A DNA stretch of 64,000 nucleotides from JAYFRL01 sp034925905 (GTDB taxonomy: Bacteria > Bacillota > Clostridia > Lachnospirales > Anaerotignaceae): the NCBI GenBank assembly GCA_034925905.1, contig JAYFRL010000010.1, forward strand, positions 1 through 64,000, given 5' to 3'. The position numbers and the translations under genes are program-made. The number at the start of each line of letters is the position of its first letter. Within the stretch, counting starts at the first letter, position 1. Below, piece after piece: positions 41,752 through 50,657 of this stretch. Below the pieces are notes generated by a model. It made no database searches. It was given only the letters and a program-made list of their open reading frames with translations, and was not told the DNA's origin.

Positions 41752-43059
41752 ATGGGCCTTATAAGAGCAATTAAAGGTGCGGCAGGAGGAATTCTCGCAG
41801 ACCAATGGAGGGAATATTTTTATTGTGAGTCTATGGAAGCTGATATTCTTGCAACTAAGGGTAAAAAGCGCACTTCCGGACGCAGCTCTAATAAAAAGGG
41901 TGAAGAAAATATTATTTCAAATGGCTCAATGATAGCTGTTAATGACGGCCAATGCATGATGATAGTGGAGCAGGGCAAGGTTGTTGAGCTTTGTGCCGAG
42001 CCTGGCGAATTTTTATATGATACATCAACCGAGCCTTCGGTTTTTTACGGAAGCCTTGGCGAAGAAATTAAAAAAACCTTCCAAAATATAGGCAAACGTT
42101 TTACATTCGGTGCAGATACTGCCAAAGACCAAAGGATATATTATTTTAATACAAAAGAGCTTGTGGGCAATAAATACGGAACGCCAAATCCGGTTCCTTT
42201 CCGCGTTGTGGACAGGAATATAGGGCTTGACGTTGATATAGCCATAAGATGTTTTGGGGAATACAGCTACAGAATAATAGATCCGATGCTTTTTTATACA
42301 AATGTTTGCGGAAATATTGAATATGATTATAACCGCGAGGGGATAGACAGCCAGTTAAAAAGCGAGCTTATGACGGCTTTACAGCCAGCTTTTGCAAAAA
42401 TAAGCAGCTTAGGAATACGTTATAGTGCGCTCCCCGGCCATACAGGAGAGCTTGCGGAAGCGTTAAACGACGTTTTATCCAAAAAATGGAGTGAGCTTAG
42501 AGGGATTGCTGTCGTTTCTCTCGGTGTCAGCTCTGTTAAGGCTTCGGATGAAGACGAAGCCATGATAAAAGAGCTCCAGAGAAACGCCGCGTTTAGGAAT
42601 CCATCCATGGCGGCGGCCCAGCTTGTGGGAGCACAGTCCCAGGCTATGCAGGATGCGGCTAAAAATGAAGGAAGCGGAGCTTTTATGGCGTTTGCAGGCA
42701 TGAATATGGCCCAAAACGCAGGCGGAGCAAATGTTCAAAATCTTTATAATATGGGCGCTCAGCCCCAAGAAAATAATGCGCAGGAATCCGGCTGGACTTG
42801 TTTGTGCGGGCATTTGGGAAATAAAGGAAGCTTTTGCAGTGAGTGCGGGAAACCGAAGCCTTCTGAAAACGGATGGATTTGCTCTTCCTGCGGTATGGTT
42901 AACAAAGGGAAATTCTGTTCAAACTGCGGAGCAAAAAAACCGGCCGAAGCTCCGTTATATAAATGCGACAAGTGTGGCTGGGAACCGAAAGACCCAAAAA
43001 ATCCTCCTAAATTTTGCCCTGAATGCGGAGACCCTTTTGATGAAAGCGATATAAAATAA
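41752..43059 (+). CDS. SPFH-domain protein with C-terminal zinc ribbons (YdjI-like)
   Basis: 435 residues. An SPFH/virion-core-like domain fills about 1-290 (MIVEQGKVVELCAEPGEFLYD, VDIAIRCFGEYSYRI), followed by a Gln/Ala/Asn-rich linker and three zinc ribbons with paired cysteines: CLCG...CSEC, CSSC...CSNC and CDKC...CPEC. Bacillus YdjI of this family localises membrane stress proteins to the membrane. GGGGGG precedes the ATG. Stand-alone here, without pspA/yvlC or other partners nearby. Confidence 0.88.
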   Translation: MGLIRAIKGAAGGILADQWREYFYCESMEADILATKGKKRTSGRSSNKKGEENIISNGSMIAVNDGQCMMIVEQGKVVELCAEPGEFLYDTSTEPSVFYGSLGEEIKKTFQNIGKRFTFGADTAKDQRIYYFNTKELVGNKYGTPNPVPFRVVDRNIGLDVDIAIRCFGEYSYRIIDPMLFYTNVCGNIEYDYNREGIDSQLKSELMTALQPAFAKISSLGIRYSALPGHTGELAEALNDVLSKKWSELRGIAVVSLGVSSVKASDEDEAMIKELQRNAAFRNPSMAAAQLVGAQSQAMQDAAKNEGSGAFMAFAGMNMAQNAGGANVQNLYNMGAQPQENNAQESGWTCLCGHLGNKGSFCSECGKPKPSENGWICSSCGMVNKGKFCSNCGAKKPAEAPLYKCDKCGWEPKDPKNPPKFCPECGDPFDESDIK

Positions 43060-43166
43060 GCACATCACAGAGTCTTTAATTTGGCTTAAAGAATACTTAA
43101 TAAACCTTTAAAGTCTTATGATGAGTGCCTAAAAGTGTTGAAAATTCAAGGTTTTTAGTAAAAATT

Positions 43167-43200
43167 GGCTTGAAAAAACAAAATATTCAAGCCTTTTTTT
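43167..43200 (+). terminator. terminator
   Basis: GGCTTGAA / TTCAAGCC with 11-nt loop, then T7. Confidence 0.92.
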
Positions 43201-43220
43201 ATTGTTTTTATTTTGTGTTG

Positions 43221-43229
43221 TGTTATAAT
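43221..43229 (+). promoter_or_regulatory. extended -10 of the LTA-synthase-like gene
   Basis: TGTTATAAT at 43221-43229; TTGTTT at 43202-43207 gives a 16-bp spacer. Confidence 0.5.
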
Positions 43230-43318
43230 AAATATGAAAATATCTTTATATAATCTTTATACGTTCTTTGCATTAAATTTATATTGTTTTGCTTGTATCG
43301 AAAGAAGGTAAAATAAAA

Positions 43319-45337
43319 ATGAAAACCTTTTTGCCGGAGAAATACAAAAAGTTAAAAACCCTTAATGAAAAACACTTCAAGACGTACAATACATATATGA
43401 ACAAAATGCCTATAGCCAAGATTTTTTTAGTGGCAAATATGCTTAACCTTATTATAGAAATGCTGAGCCGGCATTCTGTTTATGAAGGGCTCCAATATTT
43501 TATTTTTAACATTATGAAATTTGAATATAATGTTATGATAATTTTTGCGACATTAACCATTGCTTTTTTGTTCTCAAAAAGGAACTTTATTGTTTCGCTT
43601 GTTTCTCTTATATGGCTTGCCCTTGGAGTAATAAACTGCATTCTTTTAAGCTTTAGGACAACGCCTTTGGGAGTAATTGATTTTACAATTTTTTTGTCGG
43701 CTTTAAGTATTGTTAAGATATATTTAACGTCATGGCAGATAGCCTTGGCGCTTACAGCCGCTATAGCAGCTGTTTTGGTCACGGTTTTTCTGTGGTTTAG
43801 ATGCCGGAGGTATAAGGTAAGATATGTAAAGGCATGTTCGATTGTGTTTTCATCTTTTGCCTTGCTTGCGATAATAACCTTTCTTTCAGTTAAGGTTCAG
43901 GCTCTGCCGAACAACTATGACGATATTGCGAAAGCATATGAAGACTATGGGTTTACATATTGTTTTTCAAACAGTGTGATGGATATTGGAATAAGCCGCC
44001 CTGAAGATTATTCAAAGCAAAAGATGGACAAGATAGTGTCTGAGCTTAAAAGCGGGGAAAAAACCGAATCAGAGGAAAAACCGAATATAATTTTTGTTCA
44101 GCTTGAATCATTTCTTGATGTAAACTATCTGAAAAACATGGTTTTTTCAGAGAACCCCGTACCTTGTTTTGATGAGCTTAAACAAAACGGATCTTCCGGG
44201 TTTTTAAGTGTATCGTCTGTTGGAGCGGGAACTGCAAACACTGAATTTGAAGTTATTACAGGTATGGATTTGGATTATTTTGGTCCGGGGGAATATCCGT
44301 ATAATACTATTTTAAAAAGTACCACCTGTGAAACAATAAATTATAATTTAAAAGAGCTTGGGTATATATGCCATGCCATACATAACAACGGCGGATCTTT
44401 TTATAGCAGGAATAATATCTTTTCAAATCTTGGTTTTGATACTTTTTCTTCTGTTGAATATATGCAAAACATTGAGCGAAATCCCATAGGATGGCCTAAG
44501 GATAAGATTTTAACCGATGAAATAATTAAAGCATTAGACAGTACGGGAAATCAGGATTTTATATATACCATATCTGTTCAGGGACACGGTAAATATCCAA
44601 CCACGGCAGTTGATGAAAACCAGGATATAAAGCTGCTTTCAGGAACAAAAGACGAAAGCTATAAGATATCTTTTGAATATTATATAAACCAGTTAAGAGA
44701 AACGGATGATTTTATAAAAGAGCTTACGGATACATTAAGCGGGTATGGCGAGCCTACGGTTGTTGTTTTCTTTGGAGACCATCTCCCGGAAATCGGGATA
44801 ACCGAAGAAAAACTTGAAAATAAAAATCTTTATCAAACCGAATATGTTATGTGGAGCAACTTTGAATTGCCAAAAGAAAGAGTTGATATGGAAGCATATG
44901 AGTTAAGTGCTTATGTGCTTGGGCGTTTGGGTTTTGATAACGGATTAATCACAAAACTGCATCAAAATTGTTCGAGTGATTCTGATTATTTTAATAAGCT
45001 TGAGCTTTTGGAATATGACATGCTTTATGGCGATAAAGAGGTTTATGGCAATATAAATCCTTATTCTCCTACAAAGCTTAAAATGGGAATATATGACATA
45101 AGCATATCAAGCGTCAAGAAAGAAGAAGACGAAACCAATATATTCGGAGAAAATTTTACAGAATATACAACTGTTTTGATAAACGGCAAAAGGATGGAAA
45201 CCGAGTTTATAAACCATAATCTTGTTAGAATAGCAGATAGCGAGATTAAAAACGGAGATGTGGTTATGCTTGCCCAGGTAGGCGATGATAAAGCAATTTT
45301 AAGCATGTCAAAAGAATATATTTATGATAACGATTGA
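43319..45337 (+). CDS. LTA synthase family sulfatase-fold phosphoglycerol transferase
   Basis: 672 residues. Five N-terminal helices (about 25-215), then an extracellular sulfatase-like domain: PNIIFVQLESF with the metal-binding Glu, GAGTANTEFE with T305 in the place of the catalytic threonine, and VVVFFGDHLPE. The family transfers glycerol phosphate from phosphatidylglycerol to build lipoteichoic acid or decorate other polymers. The last 110 residues form an extra beta-rich domain. Start placed at ATG 43319 with AGAAGG upstream; the TTG at 43289 lacks one. Confidence 0.88.
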   Translation: MKTFLPEKYKKLKTLNEKHFKTYNTYMNKMPIAKIFLVANMLNLIIEMLSRHSVYEGLQYFIFNIMKFEYNVMIIFATLTIAFLFSKRNFIVSLVSLIWLALGVINCILLSFRTTPLGVIDFTIFLSALSIVKIYLTSWQIALALTAAIAAVLVTVFLWFRCRRYKVRYVKACSIVFSSFALLAIITFLSVKVQALPNNYDDIAKAYEDYGFTYCFSNSVMDIGISRPEDYSKQKMDKIVSELKSGEKTESEEKPNIIFVQLESFLDVNYLKNMVFSENPVPCFDELKQNGSSGFLSVSSVGAGTANTEFEVITGMDLDYFGPGEYPYNTILKSTTCETINYNLKELGYICHAIHNNGGSFYSRNNIFSNLGFDTFSSVEYMQNIERNPIGWPKDKILTDEIIKALDSTGNQDFIYTISVQGHGKYPTTAVDENQDIKLLSGTKDESYKISFEYYINQLRETDDFIKELTDTLSGYGEPTVVVFFGDHLPEIGITEEKLENKNLYQTEYVMWSNFELPKERVDMEAYELSAYVLGRLGFDNGLITKLHQNCSSDSDYFNKLELLEYDMLYGDKEVYGNINPYSPTKLKMGIYDISISSVKKEEDETNIFGENFTEYTTVLINGKRMETEFINHNLVRIADSEIKNGDVVMLAQVGDDKAILSMSKEYIYDND

Positions 45338-45340
45338 TAA

Positions 45341-45385
45341 ATAAAATAAAAACAACCGCCTTAATGGCGGTTGTTTTTATTTTAT
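45341..45385. terminator. bidirectional terminator
   Basis: Perfect 20-bp stem with TTAAT loop between convergent genes. Confidence 0.93.
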
Positions 45386-45408
45386 TTATTTAAGTGTTGA
45401 TTATATTA

Positions 45409-46812
45409 TTATTTACCGAAGAATGAAACAGCGAGAGAAATTAAAACGAATGTCATGAGTATAGGAGTTATATATTTGATGCATATTTCAAAGAATTTCT
45501 TTGAATAAAATTTATTTCCGTTTTTCTCGATTTCCTCAACCATCCATTTGAATCCGATTTTCCAGCCGATTATTATGCACATGGCTATTGAACCGATAGG
45601 CATAAACAAGCCTTCTGAGAAGAAATCATATAAATCAAGGATGTCTTTTGAGCCCTCAGCAAACGGAAGCCATGAGCTATGTGCGCCAAGCTGGTCATAG
45701 CATACCCATAAAGAAAGAACGAACATTATCAGAGAAACTAAAAATGTAGCTTTTTTACGGCTTATTGGTTTGTTCTTTTTCTCGGATCTGTCAATATAAT
45801 CGGACGTGGCAACTTCCATAAGTGAAATGGCTGATGAAGTTCCTGCAAATATAACAAGTAAATAAAATAAAACGCCAACAATGTTGCCTATGTATCCCAT
45901 ACTTGTGAATGTGTTGTGCATTGTTATGAAAAGAAGACCGGGGCCCGCGTTTGGAGCCTGTCCCATAGCGAATACTGCCGGGAAAATTGCAATACCGGCA
46001 AGCACGGCTGCAAGAGTATCCGCAGCCGGAATAATCCAGGCATTCTTTGAAATATTTGAATCTTGGCTAAGGTAAGATCCATAGGTTATCATGCAGCCCA
46101 TACCAAGCGAAAGAGAAAATAAGGTTTGACTGCCGGCTGTACGTACAGCCCTGAAAAAATTAAATTCCGTTCCGGCTATTGCAAGACCTTTGCTCGTAAA
46201 CATGAATTCGAGGCCTTCAAACGAACCGGGAAGTGTGAAATTATATATAGATATTCCTATAAGCAATACAAAGAGAGCCGGGATACCTATTTTATTAAAT
46301 TTTTCAATTCCGCCTTTAATTCCAATGGAAACTATTATTAAGCATATTAAAAATGTTATAAAGGTATAAAGAACGACCATTCCAACATCGCCAGTGAAAG
46401 CTCCGAAGAATGTTCCTCCGTCCATTCCTGCAAATCCGCCGCCCGGAGAAAAAATTTCGATAAAAAATCCAACAGCATACCGAACGGAATACCCTATGAG
46501 TACATTGTAAAATCCCATAATCAAAAATGAAGACAAAACTCCAAGCAAGCCTACTACTTTATAATTTTTACCCATATCTGCCAAAGCAAGGATAGGGCTT
46601 TTATTTGTTTTGCGTCCTATGGCCATTTCAATGCCCATAACTATAACCCCGCAGCAAATAACCATTACCAAATAAATTATAAGAAATGGTAAGCCGCCAT
46701 TAGCTCCCATTTTATAAGGAAAGCCCCAAAGATTGCCCAGACCTATTGCGGATCCCATGGCAGCAAGTAAAAAGCCTAAATTGCTTCCCCATTGACCACG
46801 ATTGTTTTCCAT
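45409..46812 (-). CDS. neurotransmitter:sodium symporter (SNF family)
   Basis: 467 residues, about eleven to twelve helices. LGFLLAAMGSAIGLGNLWGFPYK region at the N-terminus (GSAIGLGNLW, substrate/Na site in helix 1) and LFSLSLGMGCMITYGSY in helix 6 are hallmarks. Bacterial members import amino acids such as tryptophan with sodium. GGAGGG precedes the ATG. Monocistronic behind a consensus promoter. Confidence 0.93.
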   Translation of the reverse strand: MENNRGQWGSNLGFLLAAMGSAIGLGNLWGFPYKMGANGGLPFLIIYLVMVICCGVIVMGIEMAIGRKTNKSPILALADMGKNYKVVGLLGVLSSFLIMGFYNVLIGYSVRYAVGFFIEIFSPGGGFAGMDGGTFFGAFTGDVGMVVLYTFITFLICLIIVSIGIKGGIEKFNKIGIPALFVLLIGISIYNFTLPGSFEGLEFMFTSKGLAIAGTEFNFFRAVRTAGSQTLFSLSLGMGCMITYGSYLSQDSNISKNAWIIPAADTLAAVLAGIAIFPAVFAMGQAPNAGPGLLFITMHNTFTSMGYIGNIVGVLFYLLVIFAGTSSAISLMEVATSDYIDRSEKKNKPISRKKATFLVSLIMFVLSLWVCYDQLGAHSSWLPFAEGSKDILDLYDFFSEGLFMPIGSIAMCIIIGWKIGFKWMVEEIEKNGNKFYSKKFFEICIKYITPILMTFVLISLAVSFFGK

Positions 46813-47296
46813 TGATTTACCCTCCTGTAGGATTTTTTGCGGTTCTTTGATATAATTAAAAACTGCTTTTCACACAATTTTTAATTAAAAGTGGATATTA
46901 AAATTATATTAATTTAATACAAGACTGTCAAGCAGCTTTAATAGCAGAAAAATCAATCTAATTGTCGGATTTTATAAATATTTACAGAACAATATCAGGA
47001 TTTTCAATATAAAATCCAGCAAATGTACCTATAATAAAAATTACTATATATACATATTATACAAAAGACAAGCTAAAACACAGATTAAAAGCGACGAGCA
47101 TTTTATTTAAGGATTTAATCTTTCCCCAACACTTTTTTTAATAAAAAACTTTTTAAATAAAAAGAAAAGATGTACACTTTATCCAAAATCGAATGTTATT
47201 TTTTAAAGATTTTTCCAAAGGGAGGTTTTGCTTGTTATTGGCATCTTTTTATTTTATACTTGTATTGTTTTATAGGGATTTTAAGGAGGAATTAGA
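46813..47296. other. divergent intergenic region
   Basis: AT-rich, no gene seen. Holds the SNF promoter, a 12-bp palindrome TTTTAATTAAAA (46879-46890) in the SNF leader and, at the far end, the ribosome site of the M29 peptidase. About 250 bases in the middle show no recognisable signal. Confidence 0.4.
46903..46931 (-). promoter_or_regulatory. consensus promoter of the SNF transporter
   Basis: TTGACA (46931-46926), 17-bp spacer, TATAAT (46908-46903): a perfect sigma-A promoter. Confidence 0.88.
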
Positions 47297-48418
47297 TTGA
47301 ACGATTTAAGGCTTGATAAGCTTGCCGAAGTTTTAGTTTCTTATTCAACTAAAGTTAGGCAAGGAGATATAGTCTGCGTTTCCGGCGAGGAAGTTTCACT
47401 CCCTTTTATAAAAGCAATTTCAAAAGAAGCTGCCAAAAAGGGAGGGATTGTTAGATATATTATAGATATACCTGAGATAGACGAATTTATACTGAAAAAC
47501 GGAAGCGAGGCTCAGATAAACATTCCGAATTTCAGATTTGGAGAATGCATAAAAGGCGATGTTTGGATAAGCGCATGGGGAACCGACAATGTAAATACGT
47601 TTAAAAGCGTTTCCCCAGAGAAGCTTAAGCTTAGAAGGCTAGGGAACAGCGAAAATCATAAAACATATATGAAAAAATCCGCAACAGGCGAACTCCGCTG
47701 GTGCGGAACCCAATTTCCAACCCCAGCGGACGCACAATATGCAGGGATGAGCCTTTTAGAATATGAAGAGTTTGTTTATAACGCAGGCTTTTTATATGAG
47801 GCCGATCCTGTTTCAAAGTGGCGTGAAATTGAAAAAAGACAAGAAAAATGGATCGGGTATCTGGATAAAAAGGAATATATAAGGTACGTTGCAAAAGATA
47901 CTGACATAAACATATGCGTTAAAGGCAGGAAATGGATAAATTGCTGCGGAAAAGAAAATTTCCCGGACGGAGAGATTTTCACATCACCTGTGGAATATGA
48001 CATAAACGGAAAGATTACTTTTTCTTATCCTGCAATAATGAATGGCCACGAGTTTGAAGAAGTTTCGCTGGTTGTCCATAACGGAAGGATAACCGATGTT
48101 AGTTGCAAAAATAAGGATATGCAGGATATTCTCATAAGCTATATTGATACGGATAACGGTTCGAGGTTTTTCGGTGAAGCGGCAATCGGCACAAACTACA
48201 ACATAAGTCGCTATACTAAAAACATATTATTTGACGAAAAAATGGGTGGGACAGTTCATATGGCCATAGGTGCGGCAATGGAAGAAGCCGGAGGCAAAAA
48301 TGAATCTGCAATACATTGGGACATGATAAACGATATGACAAACGGAGGCAAAATATATGCAGACGGAGAGCTTTTCTATGAAAACGGCAGGTTTATTGAA
48401 GATATATTAAAAGGTTAA
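47297..48418 (+). CDS. aminopeptidase, M29 family (AmpS/AmpII type)
   Basis: 373 residues. Cytosolic metallo-aminopeptidase with broad N-terminal specificity. The metal-binding C-terminal half has RFFGEAAIGTNYNI, GGTVHMAIGAAMEE and SAIHWDMI, containing the Glu, His and Asp ligands; the N-terminal half starts LAEVLVSYSTKVRQGDIV. TTG start 7 nt after GGAGG. Monocistronic with its own terminator. Confidence 0.92.
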   Translation: MNDLRLDKLAEVLVSYSTKVRQGDIVCVSGEEVSLPFIKAISKEAAKKGGIVRYIIDIPEIDEFILKNGSEAQINIPNFRFGECIKGDVWISAWGTDNVNTFKSVSPEKLKLRRLGNSENHKTYMKKSATGELRWCGTQFPTPADAQYAGMSLLEYEEFVYNAGFLYEADPVSKWREIEKRQEKWIGYLDKKEYIRYVAKDTDINICVKGRKWINCCGKENFPDGEIFTSPVEYDINGKITFSYPAIMNGHEFEEVSLVVHNGRITDVSCKNKDMQDILISYIDTDNGSRFFGEAAIGTNYNISRYTKNILFDEKMGGTVHMAIGAAMEEAGGKNESAIHWDMINDMTNGGKIYADGELFYENGRFIEDILKG

Positions 48419-48431
48419 AGTGTATGTGATT

Positions 48432-48463
48432 AACGGCACAGCTGAATAGCTGTGCCGTTTTTA
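48432..48463 (+). terminator. terminator
   Basis: Perfect 12-bp stem AACGGCACAGCT / AGCTGTGCCGTT with GAAT loop, then T run. Confidence 0.93.
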
Positions 48464-48510
48464 TATTTTTAAAAACCGCAAAATTTACATAGTTCCACAC
48501 AATGTGTTTT

Positions 48511-48527
48511 TGTTAACAAATTATTAA
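48511..48527 (+). promoter_or_regulatory. weak WalR-like site
   Basis: TGTTAA-N5-TATTAA, one mismatch to the WalR/YycF box TGTWAH-N5-TGTWAH; AT-rich, so chance is possible. Confidence 0.25.
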
Positions 48528-48632
48528 ATATTGTATATAATATTAATAAGAGGTAAAAATTATTGGTTTCCTGTAATTTCAAAGCTGGAACTTAACTTCC
48601 AGATTAAAAGTAAGATTTAGGAAATAATATTC

Positions 48633-48661
48633 TTGACAAAGAATATAAGGGTTTGTATAAT
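48633..48661 (+). promoter_or_regulatory. consensus promoter of the NlpC/P60 gene
   Basis: TTGACA (48633-48638), 17-bp spacer, TATAAT (48656-48661), both perfect. Confidence 0.9.
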
Positions 48662-48666
48662 AATTA

Positions 48667-48683
48667 TGTAACAATTACGTAAC
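48667..48683 (+). promoter_or_regulatory. WalR-like box at the transcription start
   Basis: TGTAAC-N5-CGTAAC, one mismatch to TGTWAH-N5-TGTWAH. It covers the predicted +1 of a wall hydrolase gene, a typical WalR target. Confidence 0.45.
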
Positions 48684-48717
48684 AATTGCACTTTTTCTTT
48701 TTCAGGAGGTTTCCCAA

Positions 48718-49839
48718 GTGAAATTAAAAGGTAAGATATCATTCCTGTTTGCCGGGTCAATACTTTTTTCGCTTTTGTTTTCCATGTCTGCCTTTGCCGC
48801 AGGCTATGGATATTTTAACGACAGCGGAGTTAATGCCAGATCTTCCGCTTCCTTAGGAGATAATATAACAGGGAGCTTTGATAAGGGAACAGAGGTTTAT
48901 ATCCCAGCCTCGGAAGGAGATTGGCTTAAGGTAACATATAACGACAAAAGTTCATACGTTGCAAGGATTTATGTTGACATAACCAAGGCTGACGCTGTTG
49001 TTAGCGACAGTGGAGTTAACATGCGTTCGGGTGCTGATATGGGCGCAGGAGTTGTTAGGCAGCTTTCAAAGGGCGAAGCTGTTACAGTTACGGGAGTTTC
49101 CGGCAGCTGGTATCAGATTTTAAACGGAAGCGGGAAAGCTTATGTCAATAAAGAATTTTTATCGGGCGATTTGCTTGACCTTGTTGTAAAGGTTAACGGT
49201 GAATCTTCTGTTGAATATTCAAATGCAAAAGAAAGCGTATACGGAATTGTTAAAAGTGAGACGGGTCTTAATTTAAGAAGCGAGCCTTCAACGGATTCAA
49301 AAATCCTTGAGGTAATGGCTTATAATGACGCGGTTGATATAATTGAAAATAACGGAGAATGGCTTAAGGTTACGAGTTGGCTTGGAAACACGGGTTATGT
49401 TTCATCTGAGTTTATGGATGTTAAAACAGGAGTTAAGCCTGAAAATGCGTCATCCTCAAGGGCTTCACAAATTATAGCTTATGCAAAGCAGTTTATGGGA
49501 ACACCTTATGTTTACGGGGGCACAAACCTTAACAAAGGGGTTGACTGTTCAGGTTTTGTATATTCCGTGTTTAAAAATTTCGGTATAGATTTAAATCGTT
49601 CTTCGGCAGGAATGGCTTCAAATGGAGTATATGTTGAAAAGTCCAGCCTTCAGCCTGGTGACTTGATTCTTTTTGATACAACCGGAGCAAACGATGGAGG
49701 AATTTCACATGTGGGAATGTATATAGGCAACGGTCAATATATTCATTCAACATCCGGCAGAGAATATTGTGTAACAATATCAGATCTTAATAACGATTAT
49801 GGTTTGAGGACATATGTTACAGCAAGAAGGGTGCTTTAA
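48718..49839 (+). CDS. secreted SH3b - NlpC/P60 cell-wall endopeptidase
   Basis: 373 residues. Signal peptide 1-23 (SAFAA), three SH3b modules (about 26-82, 84-143 and 175-240; GVNARSSAS, GVNMRSGAD, GLNLRSEPS), then an NlpC/P60 domain with catalytic C277 (GVDCSGF), H331 (ISHVGMYIG) and a polar third residue after YIHSTSG. It should cut peptidoglycan stem peptides during growth or separation. GTG start behind AGGAGG. Confidence 0.95.
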   Translation: MKLKGKISFLFAGSILFSLLFSMSAFAAGYGYFNDSGVNARSSASLGDNITGSFDKGTEVYIPASEGDWLKVTYNDKSSYVARIYVDITKADAVVSDSGVNMRSGADMGAGVVRQLSKGEAVTVTGVSGSWYQILNGSGKAYVNKEFLSGDLLDLVVKVNGESSVEYSNAKESVYGIVKSETGLNLRSEPSTDSKILEVMAYNDAVDIIENNGEWLKVTSWLGNTGYVSSEFMDVKTGVKPENASSSRASQIIAYAKQFMGTPYVYGGTNLNKGVDCSGFVYSVFKNFGIDLNRSSAGMASNGVYVEKSSLQPGDLILFDTTGANDGGISHVGMYIGNGQYIHSTSGREYCVTISDLNNDYGLRTYVTARRVL

Positions 49840-49853
49840 AAAACAAAAAACCA

Positions 49854-49879
49854 ACCATCGGGAAACCGGTGGTTTTTTT
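49854..49879 (+). terminator. terminator
   Basis: ACCATCGG-GAAA-CCGGTGGT stem (one T-G pair), then T6. Confidence 0.9.
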
Positions 49880-49966
49880 ATTTATGGACTTTAGCCTGTT
49901 GAACTCGGGACGTGTGCGAAACAATAAGCCACCTGCTATGCAGGGGGCGACAAATAGTTATACAAA

Positions 49967-50032
49967 AAGATCACCTTTCCGTTAAAATAGAGTTGTTCAA
50001 GCTACTATAATAACGAGAGGAAAGGTGATCTT
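49967..50032 (+). promoter_or_regulatory. tnpA ribosome-site-sequestering inverted repeat
   Basis: AAGATCACCTTTCC (49967-49980) pairs exactly with GGAAAGGTGATCTT (50019-50032), whose GGAAAGG is the tnpA ribosome site 1 nt before the ATG region. Folding hides the start and would keep transposase synthesis low. Confidence 0.8.
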
Positions 50033-50033
50033 C

Positions 50034-50489
50034 ATGGCAAATAAAGAAAACTCATTGGCACATACAAAATGGATGTGTAAGTACCACATCGTCTTCACTC
50101 CCAAGTATAGACGAAAAGTAATTTATAATCAATACAAGGAAAGTATACGCGACATCATAAAACAACTATGCAGATTCAAGGGGGTGGAGATAATCGAAGG
50201 GCATCTAATGCCCAATCACATACATATTTTGGTCAGTATCCCACCCAAAATAAGTGTATCGAGTTTTATGGGATATTTGGAAGGCAAAAGTGCTCTGATG
50301 ATATTCGACAAGCATGCAAATTTAAAATACAAGTTTGGGAACAGACACTTTTGGGCTGAAGGATATTACGTGAGTACAGGAGGACTCAATGAGGCAACAA
50401 TCAAAAAATACATACAAGAGCAAGAAAAGCACGACATCATGGTTGATAAGTTGAGTGTTAAAGAATACGAAGACCCCTTCAAGGGGTAG
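50034..50489 (+). CDS. tnpA: IS200-family Y1 (HUH) transposase
   Basis: 151 residues, standard for IS200. HUH metal motif HIH at 62-64 within GHLMPNHIHILV and the nucleophile Tyr126 in ATIKKYIQEQ are intact, so the protein is probably active. Start chosen at ATG 50034 because the GTG at 50025 lies inside the ribosome site. Catalyses single-strand peel-and-paste transposition guided by the end hairpins. Confidence 0.95.
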   Translation: MANKENSLAHTKWMCKYHIVFTPKYRRKVIYNQYKESIRDIIKQLCRFKGVEIIEGHLMPNHIHILVSIPPKISVSSFMGYLEGKSALMIFDKHANLKYKFGNRHFWAEGYYVSTGGLNEATIKKYIQEQEKHDIMVDKLSVKEYEDPFKG

Positions 50490-50640
50490 CCAGTAATACG
50501 CTTGTCCCTTTAGGGATGGCAAAAGCGGCAAAGGCATAGCGGCTTGAACAAAGTGAAAGCCAGCGTCTTTAGGCGCTGGCTGGTAACAGAGGCCTATAGC
50601 CTCAGAGCAAACTACCCGTTTTACGGGTAGTTATGATTTT
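50490..50640 (+). ncRNA. structured 3' tail of the IS200 element
   Basis: After the tnpA stop come successive hairpins: TCCC-TTTA-GGGA near 50505, AGCCAGCG / CGCTGGCT (50558-50565 with 50574-50581), GAGGC-CTATA-GCCTC (50589-50603), and the right-end hairpin. Longer than needed for transposase recognition. Could be a regulatory or omega-RNA-like transcript or just DNA structure. Confidence 0.3.
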
Positions 50641-50657
50641 ATAAGTGTTAGGCTGGA

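Larger units (their letters stand above)
49905..50640 (+). mobile_element. IS200-type insertion sequence (tnpA only)
   Basis: Approximate limits. Left-end hairpin CCTGC-TAT-GCAGG at 49932-49944 and right-end hairpin ACTACCCG-N5-CGGGTAGT at 50611-50631 frame a single HUH transposase; no tnpB is present. There are no inverted terminal repeats or target duplications, as expected for this family. It sits in the gap between the NlpC/P60 gene and dut, interrupting neither. Confidence 0.85.
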
